This document shows positions 1 to 9,940 of a DNA stretch of 64,000 nucleotides, one piece after another (positions within the stretch are counted from its first letter, which is position 1; every line of letters begins with the position of its first letter). The DNA is from Pseudomonas sp. 8O (GTDB lineage: Bacteria > Pseudomonadota > Gammaproteobacteria > Pseudomonadales > Pseudomonadaceae): assembly GCF_902506495.1 (NCBI RefSeq), contig NZ_LR733264.1:1073915-1137914 (forward strand), given 5' to 3'. The notes beneath the pieces are model-generated. The model had not been told where the DNA came from, ran no database searches, and worked only from the letters and a program-made list of their open reading frames with translations. The translations under genes and the position numbers were made by a program.

Positions 1-1
1 C

Positions 2-1735
2 CTCGGTCGCGTTATCCGTAACGTTGATCTGTCCCGTCCGACCCCGCTGTGGATGGTCGAGCGGCTGCGTCGTTCCGATATTCGCAGTATCGACGCGGCG
101 GTGGACATCACCAACTACGTGATGCTTGAGCTGGGCCAGCCGATGCACGCCTTCGACCTCGCCGAAATCAATGGCGGCATTCGCGTGCGCATGGCGGAAG
201 AGGGCGAAAAGCTGGTGCTGCTCGACGGTCAGGAAGTCAGCCTGCGTGCCGACACGCTGGTCATCGCTGATCATGGTCGCGCGCTGGCCATCGCCGGTGT
301 GATGGGCGGTGAGCACAGCGGCGTGAGCGACAAGACTCGCGACCTGTTCCTGGAAAGCGCCTTCTTCGACAACATCGCCGTTGCCGGCAAGGCCCGCTCC
401 TATGGCCTGCACACCGACGCGTCGCACCGCTTCGAGCGTGGTGTGGATTCGCAACTGGCGCGCAAAGCGATGGAGCGCGCGACTGCGTTGCTGCTGGAAA
501 TCGTCGGCGGCGAAGTCGGTCCGATCATCGAAGTCAGCAGTGAAAGCGATCTGCCGAACGTGGCACCTATCACTCTGCGTGCCGAGCGCATCAGCCAGAT
601 GCTGGGCATGGACATGGATGGCGCCGAGGTCGAGCGTCTGCTCACTGCGCTTGGCCTCGGTGTCAGTGCTCAGGGTGCCGGCCAGTGGCTGGTCAGCGTG
701 CCGAGTCATCGCTTCGATATCAGCCTGGAAGTGGATCTGATCGAAGAGCTGGGTCGCCTGTATGGCTACAACCGTCTGCCAGTGCGTTACCCGCAAGCTC
801 GCCTGGCGCCGCAGACCAAGGGCGAGGCGCGTGCCGAACTGCCGGCGCTGCGCCGTCTGCTGGTCGCCCGTGGTTATCAGGAAGCGATCACCTACAGCTT
901 CATCGATCCCAAGCTGTTCGAGCTGTTCGCCCCTGGCGTAGAACCGCTGCAGTTGGCCAACCCGATCTCTGCCGATATGGCCGCCATGCGTTCCTCGCTA
1001 TGGCCAGGGCTGGTCAAGGCGCTGCAGCACAACCTCAATCGCCAACAGTTGCGCGTGCGCCTGTTCGAGAGCGGCTTGCGTTTTGTCGGTCAGCTGGAAG
1101 GTCTGCAGCAGGAAGCCATGCTCGCTGGCGTGATCTCTGGCAGTCGCCTGCCCGAAGGCTGGGCCAACAGTCGCGATAACGTCGACTTCTATGATCTGAA
1201 GGCCGATGTCGAGGCGCTGCTGGGTTATGCCGGTGCGGCCGATGCCTTCAGCTTCGTGCCTGGCGAGCATCCTGCTCTGCATCCGGGCCAGACTGCCCGC
1301 ATCGAGCGGGAAGGGCGCCTGGTCGGTTTCATCGGTGCCTTGCATCCAGAGCTTGCCAAGACCTTGGGCCTGGATCAGCCCGTGTTCCTCTTCGAGCTGG
1401 TGCTGGCCGAAGTGGCTGCTGGCCGCATGCCTGTATTCAGCGAGTTGTCGCGCTTCCCAGAAGTGCGTCGTGACCTGGCGTTGCTGGTTGACCGCGAGCA
1501 GCCGGCCGAGGCTGTACTGGGCGCAATCCGTGAAACGGCGGGAGAATGGCTGACGGACCTCAAGCTATTTGACGTCTATCACGGTAAAGGCATTGATCCG
1601 CTTAGAAAAAGCCTTGCCGTCGGCTTGACCTGGCAACATCCATCGCGCACTCTTAATGACGATGAGGTGAGTACTACTACGCAAAATATCCTCACCTGCC
1701 TCGAACAAAGGTTCAACGCCACGTTAAGGAAGTAG
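2..1735 (+). CDS. pheT: Phenylalanyl-tRNA synthetase beta subunit, 3' part
   Basis: Beta chain of the cytoplasmic alpha2-beta2 enzyme that charges tRNA-Phe; this chain carries editing and tRNA-binding parts. The reading frame is already open at base 2, so the N-terminal third (tRNA-binding domain, roughly 230 residues by comparison with the usual ~795) lies before the window. Visible family signatures are 'RSIDAAVDITNYVMLELGQP' near the start, the B5-type region in the middle, and a C-terminal anticodon-binding (FDX-ACB) domain beginning around 'RFPEVRRDLALLVD'. The stop is followed 3 bp later by ihfA, the classical pheT-ihfA arrangement of gammaproteobacteria, so the two are almost certainly co-transcribed. 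Confidence 0.97.
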   Translation, partial: LGRVIRNVDLSRPTPLWMVERLRRSDIRSIDAAVDITNYVMLELGQPMHAFDLAEINGGIRVRMAEEGEKLVLLDGQEVSLRADTLVIADHGRALAIAGVMGGEHSGVSDKTRDLFLESAFFDNIAVAGKARSYGLHTDASHRFERGVDSQLARKAMERATALLLEIVGGEVGPIIEVSSESDLPNVAPITLRAERISQMLGMDMDGAEVERLLTALGLGVSAQGAGQWLVSVPSHRFDISLEVDLIEELGRLYGYNRLPVRYPQARLAPQTKGEARAELPALRRLLVARGYQEAITYSFIDPKLFELFAPGVEPLQLANPISADMAAMRSSLWPGLVKALQHNLNRQQLRVRLFESGLRFVGQLEGLQQEAMLAGVISGSRLPEGWANSRDNVDFYDLKADVEALLGYAGAADAFSFVPGEHPALHPGQTARIEREGRLVGFIGALHPELAKTLGLDQPVFLFELVLAEVAAGRMPVFSELSRFPEVRRDLALLVDREQPAEAVLGAIRETAGEWLTDLKLFDVYHGKGIDPLRKSLAVGLTWQHPSRTLNDDEVSTTTQNILTCLEQRFNATLRK

Positions 1736-1738
1736 CGT

Positions 1739-2041
1739 ATGGGGGCTCTGACGAAAGCTGAAATGGCGGAACGTCTGTATGAAGAGCTCGGCCTGAACAA
1801 ACGGGAAGCCAAGGAACTGGTGGAGCTGTTTTTTGAAGAGATCCGCCAGGCTCTTGAGCTGAACGAACAGGTCAAGCTGTCCGGGTTCGGCAACTTCGAC
1901 TTGCGCGACAAGCGCCAGCGACCCGGCCGTAACCCGAAAACAGGGGAAGAGATTCCAATCACGGCTCGCCGTGTGGTCACTTTTCGTCCAGGGCAAAAAT
2001 TGAAAGCCAGGGTCGAGGCCTATGCTGGAACCAAGTCATAA
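1739..2041 (+). CDS. ihfA: Integration host factor alpha subunit
   Basis: DNA-bending nucleoid protein; pairs with IhfB and assists transcription, recombination and phage or element integration. It is a 100-residue HU/IHF-fold protein of full length. It opens with '[19 protein letters not shown]', has the beta-arm proline loop region '[20 protein letters not shown]' that intercalates DNA, and ends '[19 protein letters not shown]'. An AAGGA-type ribosome site sits in the last codons of pheT. Its last 20 bases overlap the next gene, so all three genes form one operon. Confidence 0.98.
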   Translation: MGALTKAEMAERLYEELGLNKREAKELVELFFEEIRQALELNEQVKLSGFGNFDLRDKRQRPGRNPKTGEEIPITARRVVTFRPGQKLKARVEAYAGTKS

Positions 2042-2378
2042 CGACGAACTACCGGCAATTCCCGGCAAACGCTACTTCACCATTGGTGAGGTCAGTGAAC
2101 TCTGCGCGGTCAAGCCCCACGTTCTACGTTACTGGGAACAGGAATTCCCGCAGTTGAATCCGGTAAAGCGGCGGGGTAACCGTCGCTATTACCAGCGTCA
2201 GGATGTGCTGATGATTCGGCAGATTCGTGCGCTGCTATACGATCAAGGCTTCACCATCGGTGGCGCACGCCAGCGCCTTTCTGGTGACGAAGCCAAAGAC
2301 GACACCACCCAGTATCGTCAACTGATCAAGCAGATGATCGCCGAGCTCGAGGATGTTTTGCACGTGCTGAAGAAGTAA
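2022..2378 (+). CDS. MerR-family transcriptional regulator
   Basis: A 118-residue DNA-binding protein. The N-terminal winged helix-turn-helix is clear ('[20 protein letters not shown]', then '[20 protein letters not shown]'). It is followed by a short helical tail ('[19 protein letters not shown]') that would form the antiparallel dimer coil. There is no C-terminal ligand domain and no metal-binding cysteine pattern, so the signal it senses is unknown. The start overlaps ihfA by 20 bp, giving translational coupling. A small MerR gene after ihfA and before tRNA-Pro is the standard order in Pseudomonas. Confidence 0.9.
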   Translation: MLEPSHNDELPAIPGKRYFTIGEVSELCAVKPHVLRYWEQEFPQLNPVKRRGNRRYYQRQDVLMIRQIRALLYDQGFTIGGARQRLSGDEAKDDTTQYRQLIKQMIAELEDVLHVLKK

Positions 2379-2391
2379 GGCCAAGAAAAAG

Positions 2392-2421
2392 TTGCCTTAT
2401 TTCAAAAGCTTAATGTATAGT
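2392..2421 (+). promoter_or_regulatory. Probable tRNA-Pro promoter
   Basis: TTGCCT (2392-2397) and TATAGT (2416-2421) with an 18-bp spacer, followed by a GC-rich discriminator (TCCTCCCGC) typical of stable-RNA promoters. It lies 32 bp upstream of the mature tRNA. Inferred by eye. Confidence 0.5.
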
Positions 2422-2453
2422 TCCTCCCGCTTTCGGTCATCTGGAAGCATCGT

Positions 2454-2530
2454 CGGGGCGTAGCGCAGCCCGGTAGCGCACTTGCATGGGGTGCAAGGGG
2501 TCGAGTGTTCGAATCACTCCGTCCCGACCA
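2454..2530 (+). tRNA. tRNA-Pro (anticodon GGG)
   Basis: A 77-nt cloverleaf with encoded CCA. The acceptor stem pairs CGGGGCG with CGTCCCG, the D-arm contains AGCGCAGCCCGGTAGCGC, and the anticodon stem CTTGC/GCAAG encloses loop ATGGGGT with GGG at 2488-2490. The T-arm is GAGTG TTCGAAT CACTC. The flanking DNA downstream switches to an accessory defence cassette, and the pheT-ihfA-merR-tRNA-Pro order is a known integration locus in Pseudomonas. Confidence 0.97.
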
Positions 2531-2541
2531 AAAAACCCTAG

Positions 2542-2576
2542 AAAATCCAGTCACTTAGCAGTGACTGGATTTTTTT
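2542..2576 (+). terminator. Rho-independent terminator after tRNA-Pro
   Basis: A perfect 13-bp stem (AAAATCCAGTCAC / GTGACTGGATTTT) with a 6-nt loop TTAGCA runs into a T tract. It starts 12 bp after the tRNA CCA end. Confidence 0.9.
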
Positions 2577-2920
2577 ATGCCTGCGAGTTTTTGAGTTAAT
2601 GTCACTAACCTATTTCTGGTGCCCGTTTGGTGCCCGTTTGTGCTTAACACGGTAACTGGCTCACTTTTTCGCAGCCGTTGTTGGCTCGCTTAAGTGAAGG
2701 TGCCTCTCCTGGGTTGTCCTGTCGAACTGCTGCGTATCGGAAGGTTGCGCCAAGCTGGCTCGGCTCAGCCGAAGTGGATAATGTTTGCAGGCTGATCGCA
2801 GGCAAAAAAAGATCATTCATTCAAATGCGTTACGCGGCACAACCCCAAGCAGAGGCTAAGCGCCGAGGCCTTTAAAGGGTGTGCCTGTGCATTCGTTTTC
2901 TAGACCAGCAAGGATTGTTC
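2577..2920. other. Gene-less junction between tRNA-Pro and the defence cassette
   Basis: About 340 bp without a convincing gene; a short open frame at 2678-2875 has no recognisable features. The only structure I see is the 11-bp tandem repeat at 2618-2639. The hsdM promoter must lie here, but no clear -35/-10 pair stands out. Confidence 0.5.
2618..2639. repeat. Perfect 11-bp tandem repeat next to tRNA-Pro
   Basis: GGTGCCCGTTT occurs twice head to tail, 88 bp downstream of the tRNA end. Short direct repeats beside a tRNA attachment site can be integrase arm-binding sites left by an integrated element. No integrase gene remains in the window, so this role is inference. Confidence 0.6.
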
Positions 2921-5404
2921 GTGGCTATCAAGAAATCCGACCTTTACTCCTCCCTCTGGGCTTCGTGCGACGAGTTGCGCGGTGGGATGGATGCCAGCCA
3001 GTACAAGGACTACGTCCTGTTCATGCTGTTCATCAAGTACATCTCCGACAAGTACGGCAACTCGGATGACTTCGCGCCACCGGTGACCATCCCCTTTGGT
3101 GCCAGCTTCAAGGACATGGTCGCCCTCAAGGGCAAGCCCAATATCGGCGACAAGATCAATACGCAGATCATCCAGCCGCTGATCGATGCCAACGCCCGGC
3201 TGGCCCGCAGTGACTTCCCCGACTTCAACGACCCGAGCAAGCTCGGCGAAGGGAAGGACATGGTGGAGCGGCTTAGTAACCTGATCGCTATTTTCGAAAA
3301 GCCCGAACTGGATTTCTCGAAGAACCGCGCCGACAACGACGACATCCTCGGCGACGCCTACGAATACCTGATGCGCCACTTCGCCAGCGAAAGCGGCAAG
3401 AGCAAAGGGCAGTTCTACACCCCGTCCGAGGTCAGCCGCGTTATCGCCAAGATCATTGGCATCACGCCGGCCAATTCAGTCAGCGCCACCACGGTATATG
3501 ACCCGACCTGCGGCTCCGGTTCGCTGCTGTTGAAGGTGGCCGATCAGGCTGGCAAGCCGATCACCCTGGAAGGCCAGGAAATGGACGTGACCACCGCCGG
3601 TCTCGCCCGCATGAACATGATTCTGCACGGCTTCCCGACGGCCAACATCCTGCAGGGCAACACGCTGTCCTCGCCCAAGTTCAAGGATAACGAACAGCTA
3701 CGCACCTACGACTACGTGGTGGCCAACCCGCCGTTCTCGGTCAAGACCTGGAGCGTTGGCTTGACGCCCGCCAACGATCCCTACCAGCGCTTTGCCTGGG
3801 GTGAGCCGCCGGCCAAGCAAGGCGACTATGCCTTCTTGCTGCACATCATCCGTTCCATGAAAAATACCGGCAAAGCCGCCTGCATCCTGCCTCACGGCGT
3901 GCTGTTCCGTGGCAATGCCGAGGCGGTGATCCGCGAGAAGCTGGTGCGCTCCGGCTACCTCAAGGCCATCATCGGCCTGCCGGCCAACCTGTTTTATGGC
4001 ACCGGCATTCCCGCCTGCATCCTGGTGCTGGATAAAGAGAACGCCGCCGCGCGCAAAGGCATCTTCATGATCGATGCCGCCAAAGGCTTTATCAAAGACG
4101 GCCCGAAAAACCGCCTGCGCGACCAGGACGTACACAAGATCGTCGATACCTATACGCGCATGGTCGATGTGCCGCGTTACGCACGCATGGTCGGCTTCGA
4201 CGAGATCGGCGACCCGAAGAACGACTTCAACCTCAACCTGCCGCGCTATATCGACAGCACCGAGCCGGAGGATATTCAGGACATCCTTGGCCACCTGCGC
4301 GGCGGCATCCCCGAGCGCGATATCGATGCCCTGGACCGCTACTGGCAGGTGATGCCTGAGCTGCGTGCGGCGCTGTTCAAGCCCGCCGGCCATCCTGGCT
4401 ATTTCGAGCTGGTCAATCGCGACGTCAAACCGGTGATCTTCGGCCACCCGCAGTTCTCGGCGTTCAAGGCCGAGGTGGATGCACTGTTCAAGCAATGGCT
4501 GGCCAGCAGCACGCCGTTGCTCAAAGGCTTTGCGGCCGATGCCGCCAGCAGCCACCCCAAGGAGCTGATCTTCAAACTCTCGGAAGACCTGCTCAGCGCC
4601 TTTGCCAAGGCGCCCTTGCTCGACCATTACGACATCTACCAGCACCTGATGGACTACTGGGCCGAGGCCATGCAGGACGACTGCTATCTGATCAGCGCCG
4701 ACGGCTGGAAGGCGGGCGCGGCGGTGCGTGAGCTACACAAGGTGAAGGACAAGAATGGCAAGCTGGTCTGGGCCGAGAAGCACGACTACAGCCAAGGCAA
4801 GCGCCGCTTCAAGTCCGACCTGATTCCGGTGGAGCTGCTGGTTGCCCGCTACTTCAGTGCTGAACGTGATGCCATTGCAGGGCTGCAAACGCAACTGGCC
4901 AGCATCGAGCAAAGCCTGAGCGAGCTGCTCGAAGAGCACAGTGGCGAAGACGGCTCGCTCAGCGAAGTGGTCGAAGGTGATGGCGACAAGCAGAAGGTCA
5001 CCGCCAAAGCCATCAAGGCCCGCCAGCGTGAGATCGATAACGACCCGGACTATGAGGACGAACTCAAGGTACTGGCCGACTATGCCAAGCTGCTCGACCA
5101 GCAAAGCGCCCTCAAGGCCAAGCTGAAAAAGGCTGAGGAAGACCTCGACAACAAGATCCACGGCAAATACCCGCAACTGAGCGAAGCCGAAATCAAAACC
5201 CTGGTGGTGGACGACAAGTGGCTGGCCACCCTGACCGTCGCCGTGCAGGGTGAGCTGGATCGTGTGTCGCAAACTCTGACCGGGCGTATTCGTGAGCTGA
5301 GTGAGCGCTATGCCACCCCGTTGCCGCAGCTCGCCGATGAAGTCGCCACCCTGGCCAGCCGTGTGGACGAACATCTGAAAAAGATGGGGGCGGTATGGAA
5401 GTGA
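2921..5404 (+). CDS. hsdM: Type I restriction-modification system, DNA methyltransferase subunit HsdM
   Basis: N6-adenine methyltransferase of a type I system; with HsdS it methylates host sites, and with HsdR it completes the restriction complex. The start is taken as GTG 2921 because AAGGA sits 6 bp upstream and 'VAIKKSDLYSSLWASCDELR' is the normal HsdM beginning; an earlier GTG at 2879 lacks a ribosome site. The SAM-binding motif is 'YDPTCGSGSLLLKVA' and the catalytic motif is 'NPPF'. At about 827 residues it is much longer than the classical ~500-residue HsdM. The extra C-terminal part, after about residue 500, is rich in Glu/Lys heptads and probably coiled coil. It overlaps hsdS by 10 bp. 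Confidence 0.95.
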   Translation: MAIKKSDLYSSLWASCDELRGGMDASQYKDYVLFMLFIKYISDKYGNSDDFAPPVTIPFGASFKDMVALKGKPNIGDKINTQIIQPLIDANARLARSDFPDFNDPSKLGEGKDMVERLSNLIAIFEKPELDFSKNRADNDDILGDAYEYLMRHFASESGKSKGQFYTPSEVSRVIAKIIGITPANSVSATTVYDPTCGSGSLLLKVADQAGKPITLEGQEMDVTTAGLARMNMILHGFPTANILQGNTLSSPKFKDNEQLRTYDYVVANPPFSVKTWSVGLTPANDPYQRFAWGEPPAKQGDYAFLLHIIRSMKNTGKAACILPHGVLFRGNAEAVIREKLVRSGYLKAIIGLPANLFYGTGIPACILVLDKENAAARKGIFMIDAAKGFIKDGPKNRLRDQDVHKIVDTYTRMVDVPRYARMVGFDEIGDPKNDFNLNLPRYIDSTEPEDIQDILGHLRGGIPERDIDALDRYWQVMPELRAALFKPAGHPGYFELVNRDVKPVIFGHPQFSAFKAEVDALFKQWLASSTPLLKGFAADAASSHPKELIFKLSEDLLSAFAKAPLLDHYDIYQHLMDYWAEAMQDDCYLISADGWKAGAAVRELHKVKDKNGKLVWAEKHDYSQGKRRFKSDLIPVELLVARYFSAERDAIAGLQTQLASIEQSLSELLEEHSGEDGSLSEVVEGDGDKQKVTAKAIKARQREIDNDPDYEDELKVLADYAKLLDQQSALKAKLKKAEEDLDNKIHGKYPQLSEAEIKTLVVDDKWLATLTVAVQGELDRVSQTLTGRIRELSERYATPLPQLADEVATLASRVDEHLKKMGAVWK

Positions 5405-6549
5405 GGCCGGGTTACAAGCAGACGGAAATTGGGGTTATTCCGGAGGAGTGGGAGGTCGTCGCGTTGGGTTCATTGACGACGACTGTTGCCTCTGGAAAGT
5501 CAAGTTCCGGCGCGGTCCACGGAACGTATCCCGTTCACGGATCGACTGGTGTTATTGGTTACACTGAGCAACCTGAATACGAAGGCGATTCGATCCTCGC
5601 TGCCCGAGTCGGTGCGAACGCAGGAAAACTGAACTTGGTGTCCGGGAAATATGGAGTTACCGATAATACGATAATTCTCCGACTGCGCCGTGGTTACTCA
5701 CTGCCTTTCTTCTGGCGACTCTTAGAGACAAAGCGCCTGAACAGCCTCGTTTTTGGTTCTGGTCAGCCACTGATTACGGGCTCTCAGCTCAAAGCACTTT
5801 TATTCAGCGTTCCACCCCTCCCCGAACAGCGCACCATCGCAACGGCGTTGAGTGATATGGATGCGGTGCTGGGTGCGCTGGAGCGGCTTATCGCCAAGAA
5901 GCGCGACCTCAAACAAGCCGCCATGCAGCAACTCCTCACCGGCCAGACTCGCCTCCCTGGATTTAGCGGGGAGTGGGAAGAAACCACTTTGGGGGCGATT
6001 GGCGAGTGCGTCATCGGCTTAACTTACCGTCCAGATAATGTTGTCGAATATGGACTTCTTGTTCTGCGCTCATCGAATATTCAAGGAGGACGACTGGCAT
6101 ACGAGAGCAACGTTTATGTCGATCTTGAAGTTAATGATCGCCTTATGACTAGGCCAGGTGACATTCTTGTTTGCGTGCGAAATGGCAGTCGAACGCTCAT
6201 AGGTAAGAGCGCCGTGATCGACGAATGCGCTGCGGGGACAACCTTTGGAGCTTTCATGACGGTGTATCGCACAACGCACTGGCGATTCATTTCACATGCC
6301 TTTCAATCTGAAAGCATTCAGCGGCAGATTCGCGACAATATCGGTGCAACAATTAACCAGATTACTAACAAAGATATGAAGGCGCTTCGTCTGAAGCTTC
6401 CTTCTGCCTGCGAACAAATCGCCATCGCCACCGTGCTTTCCGATATGGACGCAGAACTCGTCGCGCTGGAACAGCTCCTGGCCAAAACCCGCGCCCTTAA
6501 GCAAGGCATGATGCAAGAGTTGCTCACCGGAAGGACGCGCCTGGTATGA
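5395..6549 (+). CDS. hsdS: Type I restriction-modification system, specificity subunit HsdS
   Basis: Recognises the two halves of the target site and holds HsdM and HsdR together. At 384 residues it has the expected two target-recognition domains, each followed by a conserved helical spacer: around residues 140-190 ('PPLPEQRTIATALSDMDAVL') and 335-380 ('CEQIAIATVLSDMDAELVAL'). The recognition domains differ strongly from each other and are more AT-rich than the flanking genes, as usual for shuffled hsdS segments. The start ATG lies inside hsdM, and the stop overlaps the next ATG (ATGA). Confidence 0.95.
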   Translation: MEVRPGYKQTEIGVIPEEWEVVALGSLTTTVASGKSSSGAVHGTYPVHGSTGVIGYTEQPEYEGDSILAARVGANAGKLNLVSGKYGVTDNTIILRLRRGYSLPFFWRLLETKRLNSLVFGSGQPLITGSQLKALLFSVPPLPEQRTIATALSDMDAVLGALERLIAKKRDLKQAAMQQLLTGQTRLPGFSGEWEETTLGAIGECVIGLTYRPDNVVEYGLLVLRSSNIQGGRLAYESNVYVDLEVNDRLMTRPGDILVCVRNGSRTLIGKSAVIDECAAGTTFGAFMTVYRTTHWRFISHAFQSESIQRQIRDNIGATINQITNKDMKALRLKLPSACEQIAIATVLSDMDAELVALEQLLAKTRALKQGMMQELLTGRTRLV

Positions 6550-7955
6550 CCGACCTGAGCATGGACGCCAATCAACGACCGCAGACGACCAAACTTCCCA
6601 GCACCATCATCAGCGTATATGAGCTGCTCGCTGATCAGACGCTGGTGATCCCCCAATACCAGCGCCCGTACAAGTGGACGGGCAAGCATATCAACCAACT
6701 GTTCGCCGATATTGCCATCCATAAGGACAAGTCCGCTTACCGCCTGGGCACCATTGTGTTTCACCGCGAGGGCGAGAAGAAGAACATCGTCGACGGCCAG
6801 CAGCGCACCATCAGCCTGTTGCTGGCGGCCCGTGCGCTGATTCAGCGCTGCAAGGCGCAAGCGCTGGAGAGTGACGACCTGCAAGAGCGCTTGTTCGCGC
6901 TTGAGTCGTTAATGGTCGACCCCCGTTTTACCAGCGAGATTTCGCAGAAGAACATCCACAGCAATTACCTTGAGGTGGCGCGCATCGTCAGTCGTGCGGA
7001 CTTTACCGAGGCGCATATCGACTTCTTTCTGCACAAGTGCCAGGTGGTGGCGGTGGAGCTGGCGGATGTGTCGGAGGCCTTCCAGTTCTTCGACTCGCAG
7101 AACGCACGGGGCCGCGATCTGGAGCCGCATGATCTGCTCAAGGCTTACCACCTGCGCGAGTTCAGCCCGCGTGACGAGCATTTGAAGGTCGCCACGGTGG
7201 CGCGCTGGGAAAACACCAAGACCCAGGAGCTGGCCACGCTGTTTGCGCAGTACCTGTACCGCATCCGCAGTTGGTCGAAAGGGGCGTCGGCGCGTTACTT
7301 CAGCAAGGACGACAGCGACCTGTTCAAGGGCGTGAATCTCGATACGGTCGCCAGCTACCCCTATGTGGAGCAGTTGCGCATCGCCCACCATTTTGTCGAT
7401 CACTACAACGGCCAGTACGAGCGCAAGATCGATACGCGGGAGATGGCTTTTCCCTTCCATCTGGATCAAATCATCATCAACGGTCGGCGCTTCTTCGAGC
7501 TGATCAGCCACTACCAGAACGAGGTGGCGCGCATCAGCGCCAAGCCCTGGAATGAACATGAGCGGGGCGGAGATGCAGCGCTCGATGGTTTCGCACCAAG
7601 GATCATGGCGGTGCTCGATAACTACCCGGCGAAAACCCGCACGGGTGATCGCTACGTGCGGGCGATGTTCGATTGCTTGTTGATCTACTACATCGACAAG
7701 TTCGGCCACGCGGAGCTGTCGCGGGCCATCGAGAAAATCTTTATCTGGGCCTACAGCCTGCGTTTGCAGATGCAGGTGGTGCAGCTCGCGAGCATGGATA
7801 ACTACGTGCTGGCGAATAATCTGTTCCGGGTGATCAAGGACGCCACTCGCCCGGCGGACGTTATCAATCAACCGCTGAAATCACTCACCAGCAGCAATTC
7901 GACCAAGACCGAGGCAATCGAGGCGCTATTCAGGGAGATGAAATACCGTGAGTGA
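6546..7955 (+). CDS. DUF262 (GmrS-like) protein inside the type I R-M operon
   Basis: A 469-residue protein with an N-terminal DUF262 domain: '[11 protein letters not shown]' at about residue 35, the hallmark '[11 protein letters not shown]' near 85, and the second block '[20 protein letters not shown]'. DUF262 is the ParB/Srx-like nucleotide-handling domain of the GmrSD type IV restriction enzymes and of RloF-type genes in hsd loci. No C-terminal HNH (DUF1524) motif is visible here, so this protein may need the nuclease of its neighbour. It is coupled to hsdS by ATGA and overlaps the next gene by 8 bp. Its exact role is unknown. Confidence 0.85.
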   Translation: MTDLSMDANQRPQTTKLPSTIISVYELLADQTLVIPQYQRPYKWTGKHINQLFADIAIHKDKSAYRLGTIVFHREGEKKNIVDGQQRTISLLLAARALIQRCKAQALESDDLQERLFALESLMVDPRFTSEISQKNIHSNYLEVARIVSRADFTEAHIDFFLHKCQVVAVELADVSEAFQFFDSQNARGRDLEPHDLLKAYHLREFSPRDEHLKVATVARWENTKTQELATLFAQYLYRIRSWSKGASARYFSKDDSDLFKGVNLDTVASYPYVEQLRIAHHFVDHYNGQYERKIDTREMAFPFHLDQIIINGRRFFELISHYQNEVARISAKPWNEHERGGDAALDGFAPRIMAVLDNYPAKTRTGDRYVRAMFDCLLIYYIDKFGHAELSRAIEKIFIWAYSLRLQMQVVQLASMDNYVLANNLFRVIKDATRPADVINQPLKSLTSSNSTKTEAIEALFREMKYRE

Positions 7956-9921
7956 GGCCATCACCCAGCTTTCCATCCGGCAGCTACTCGGCGGCTGTGA
8001 TGATTACGTTATCCCGATGTATCAGCGCAATTACGCCTGGGAAGAGGGTGAGATCACCCAATTGATTCAGGACGTAATCGACTACCTGCCTAAGCCAGAT
8101 AAGCTTGCGCGCAATTACTACATCGGCAGCCTGGTGGTGTATGAGCGCGCGGACGGCAAAACGCCCGTGTTCGAGACCATCGATGGTCAGCAGCGGCTGA
8201 CAACGCTGTCGCTGTTGACCTCCTACCTGAAGAACAGCAAGGCGGTTGACCTCGATTGGTATGCAAACCTGAGCATCCACTTCGATAGCCGCGAGCATTC
8301 GCGGGCGACCTTTGCGGCCATCTTCGAGGGGCGTTTCAAGGATGACCCTGCCGAGGGGCTGGCTGAACAGCAGATCAATACCGGCATCCTCAATGGCTAT
8401 CGGCTGATCCATAAGGTGTTGCCGCACAAGCTCAAAGAGAACGGGGTTTCAGCGCAGCAGTTCGCGGACTTCCTGTTTCGTTACGTGCAGATCATGCGCG
8501 TGAAGGTGCCGGCGGATACGGACCTGAACCATTACTTCGAAATCATGAACAACCGTGGCGAGCAGCTAGAGAAGCACGAGGTGCTCAAGGCACGGATGAT
8601 GGAGACGTTGCAGGACTGCCCGCACAGCCAGAACTGCCTGCACACGGTCTGGGAAGCCTGCGCGAATATGGAGCGCTACGTGCAGATGGGCTTTACGCCC
8701 AGCCAGCGCGGCAGCGTTTTTGCTGAGAAGGATTGGGGCCAGTTGGTGCCCGCGAACTTTGATGAGCTGAGCGCTGCGCTGCAGCGTACGCGCGAGGTGG
8801 GCTTCAAGGTGGGGGCTGAGTTGTCCCTCACGGACATCATCAGCAGGTCGCCAGTCACTGCGGAAAAAGAAGGTAACGGTGAAGAAGCGCCCGAGCGCTT
8901 CAATACGGTGATCAACTTCCCCAACTTTTTGCTGCATGTATTGCAGGTTGAGGCTCGGGAAAGAATTGCGCTTGATGACAAACGCCTGCTCGATCTCTTT
9001 GAAATCCATGTTCTGAAGCAGCCAGATCCGGCTGCGGCCGTTAAGCGCTTAACCTTCAATCTGCTGCGTTGCAAATACCTGTATGACCAGTACGTGATCA
9101 AGCGCGAGTTCATCCAGGGCGAGGATGGTTGGAGCCTTAAACGTTTCAAGTGGAACGAGGGCGGCACAGCGGGTGGCGCGGGGCGTGGCAGTTATGTGAA
9201 TACCTTCGGCGAGGAGGAGGGCAGCGAGGGCATCAATCGGCGTATCTTGATGCTGCTGTCGGCGTTGCATGTGTCCACGCCCACGCTGGTATACAAACAT
9301 TGGCTCAATGCCGCACTGCATTACCTGTTTCACGCCGAGCAGATCGAGGCTCAGGCCTATCTGCAGCAGATGGAGTCAGTCGCCAAGGCCTTTGTGTTTG
9401 ACCGCTTTCTGGCTGCCGAGGCGGGCTTGGAATACTTTGCGATGATTTACGGGAACAAGGGCGTCTGCCAGACCTGCCGCGAAGACGTTACCGCCGAGAC
9501 GCTGATGCCGCGCCTGCGCTTCGGAAGTATCGAAAACAACCTGGTGTTCAACTTCCTGGATTACCTGCTGTGGCTTGAGCACGGCAAGAGTGAGCTGGTG
9601 AAGTCTTACGAATTTACCTTCCGCAGTTCGGTGGAGCATTACTATCCGCAGAAGCCGCTGCAAGGTATTGATCCACTGGCCGAGGATGACCTTCACTCGT
9701 TCGGTAATCTTTGCCTGATCAGCCACGAGAAGAACTCACGCTTGAGCAATTTCACGCCCGAGCAAAAAAAGGCGTTCTACCTGAAGAACACCCTCGACAG
9801 CGTGAAGCAGCACTTGATGATGCAGCCCGAGACTTGGGATGTTCCGGCGATACGTGAGCATCACCAGCAAATGATCGACGTATTGCTCAATAGCCTCGCC
9901 AGCCAACACGAGACCGAGTGA
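7948..9921 (+). CDS. DUF262-DUF1524 GmrSD-like nuclease
   Basis: A 657-residue fusion of GmrS-like and GmrD-like parts. DUF262 motifs are '[16 protein letters not shown]' (residue ~22), '[18 protein letters not shown]' (~80) and '[20 protein letters not shown]' (~195). The C-terminus has an HNH-type DUF1524 signature: 'VEHYYPQK' followed by '[17 protein letters not shown]'. The family includes type IV enzymes that cut modified (glucosylated or hydroxymethylated) phage DNA. Its position between hsdS and hsdR, starting at a GTG inside the previous gene, indicates co-production with the type I enzyme. Substrate specificity cannot be read from the sequence. Confidence 0.88.
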   Translation: MSEAITQLSIRQLLGGCDDYVIPMYQRNYAWEEGEITQLIQDVIDYLPKPDKLARNYYIGSLVVYERADGKTPVFETIDGQQRLTTLSLLTSYLKNSKAVDLDWYANLSIHFDSREHSRATFAAIFEGRFKDDPAEGLAEQQINTGILNGYRLIHKVLPHKLKENGVSAQQFADFLFRYVQIMRVKVPADTDLNHYFEIMNNRGEQLEKHEVLKARMMETLQDCPHSQNCLHTVWEACANMERYVQMGFTPSQRGSVFAEKDWGQLVPANFDELSAALQRTREVGFKVGAELSLTDIISRSPVTAEKEGNGEEAPERFNTVINFPNFLLHVLQVEARERIALDDKRLLDLFEIHVLKQPDPAAAVKRLTFNLLRCKYLYDQYVIKREFIQGEDGWSLKRFKWNEGGTAGGAGRGSYVNTFGEEEGSEGINRRILMLLSALHVSTPTLVYKHWLNAALHYLFHAEQIEAQAYLQQMESVAKAFVFDRFLAAEAGLEYFAMIYGNKGVCQTCREDVTAETLMPRLRFGSIENNLVFNFLDYLLWLEHGKSELVKSYEFTFRSSVEHYYPQKPLQGIDPLAEDDLHSFGNLCLISHEKNSRLSNFTPEQKKAFYLKNTLDSVKQHLMMQPETWDVPAIREHHQQMIDVLLNSLASQHETE

Positions 9922-9940
9922 AGACCGCAGGATGCCCCAG

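Noticed and set aside
2678..2875. Open frame of 65 codons upstream of hsdM
   Set aside because: No ribosome site, no recognisable motif, composition unlike a protein; more likely non-coding junction DNA.
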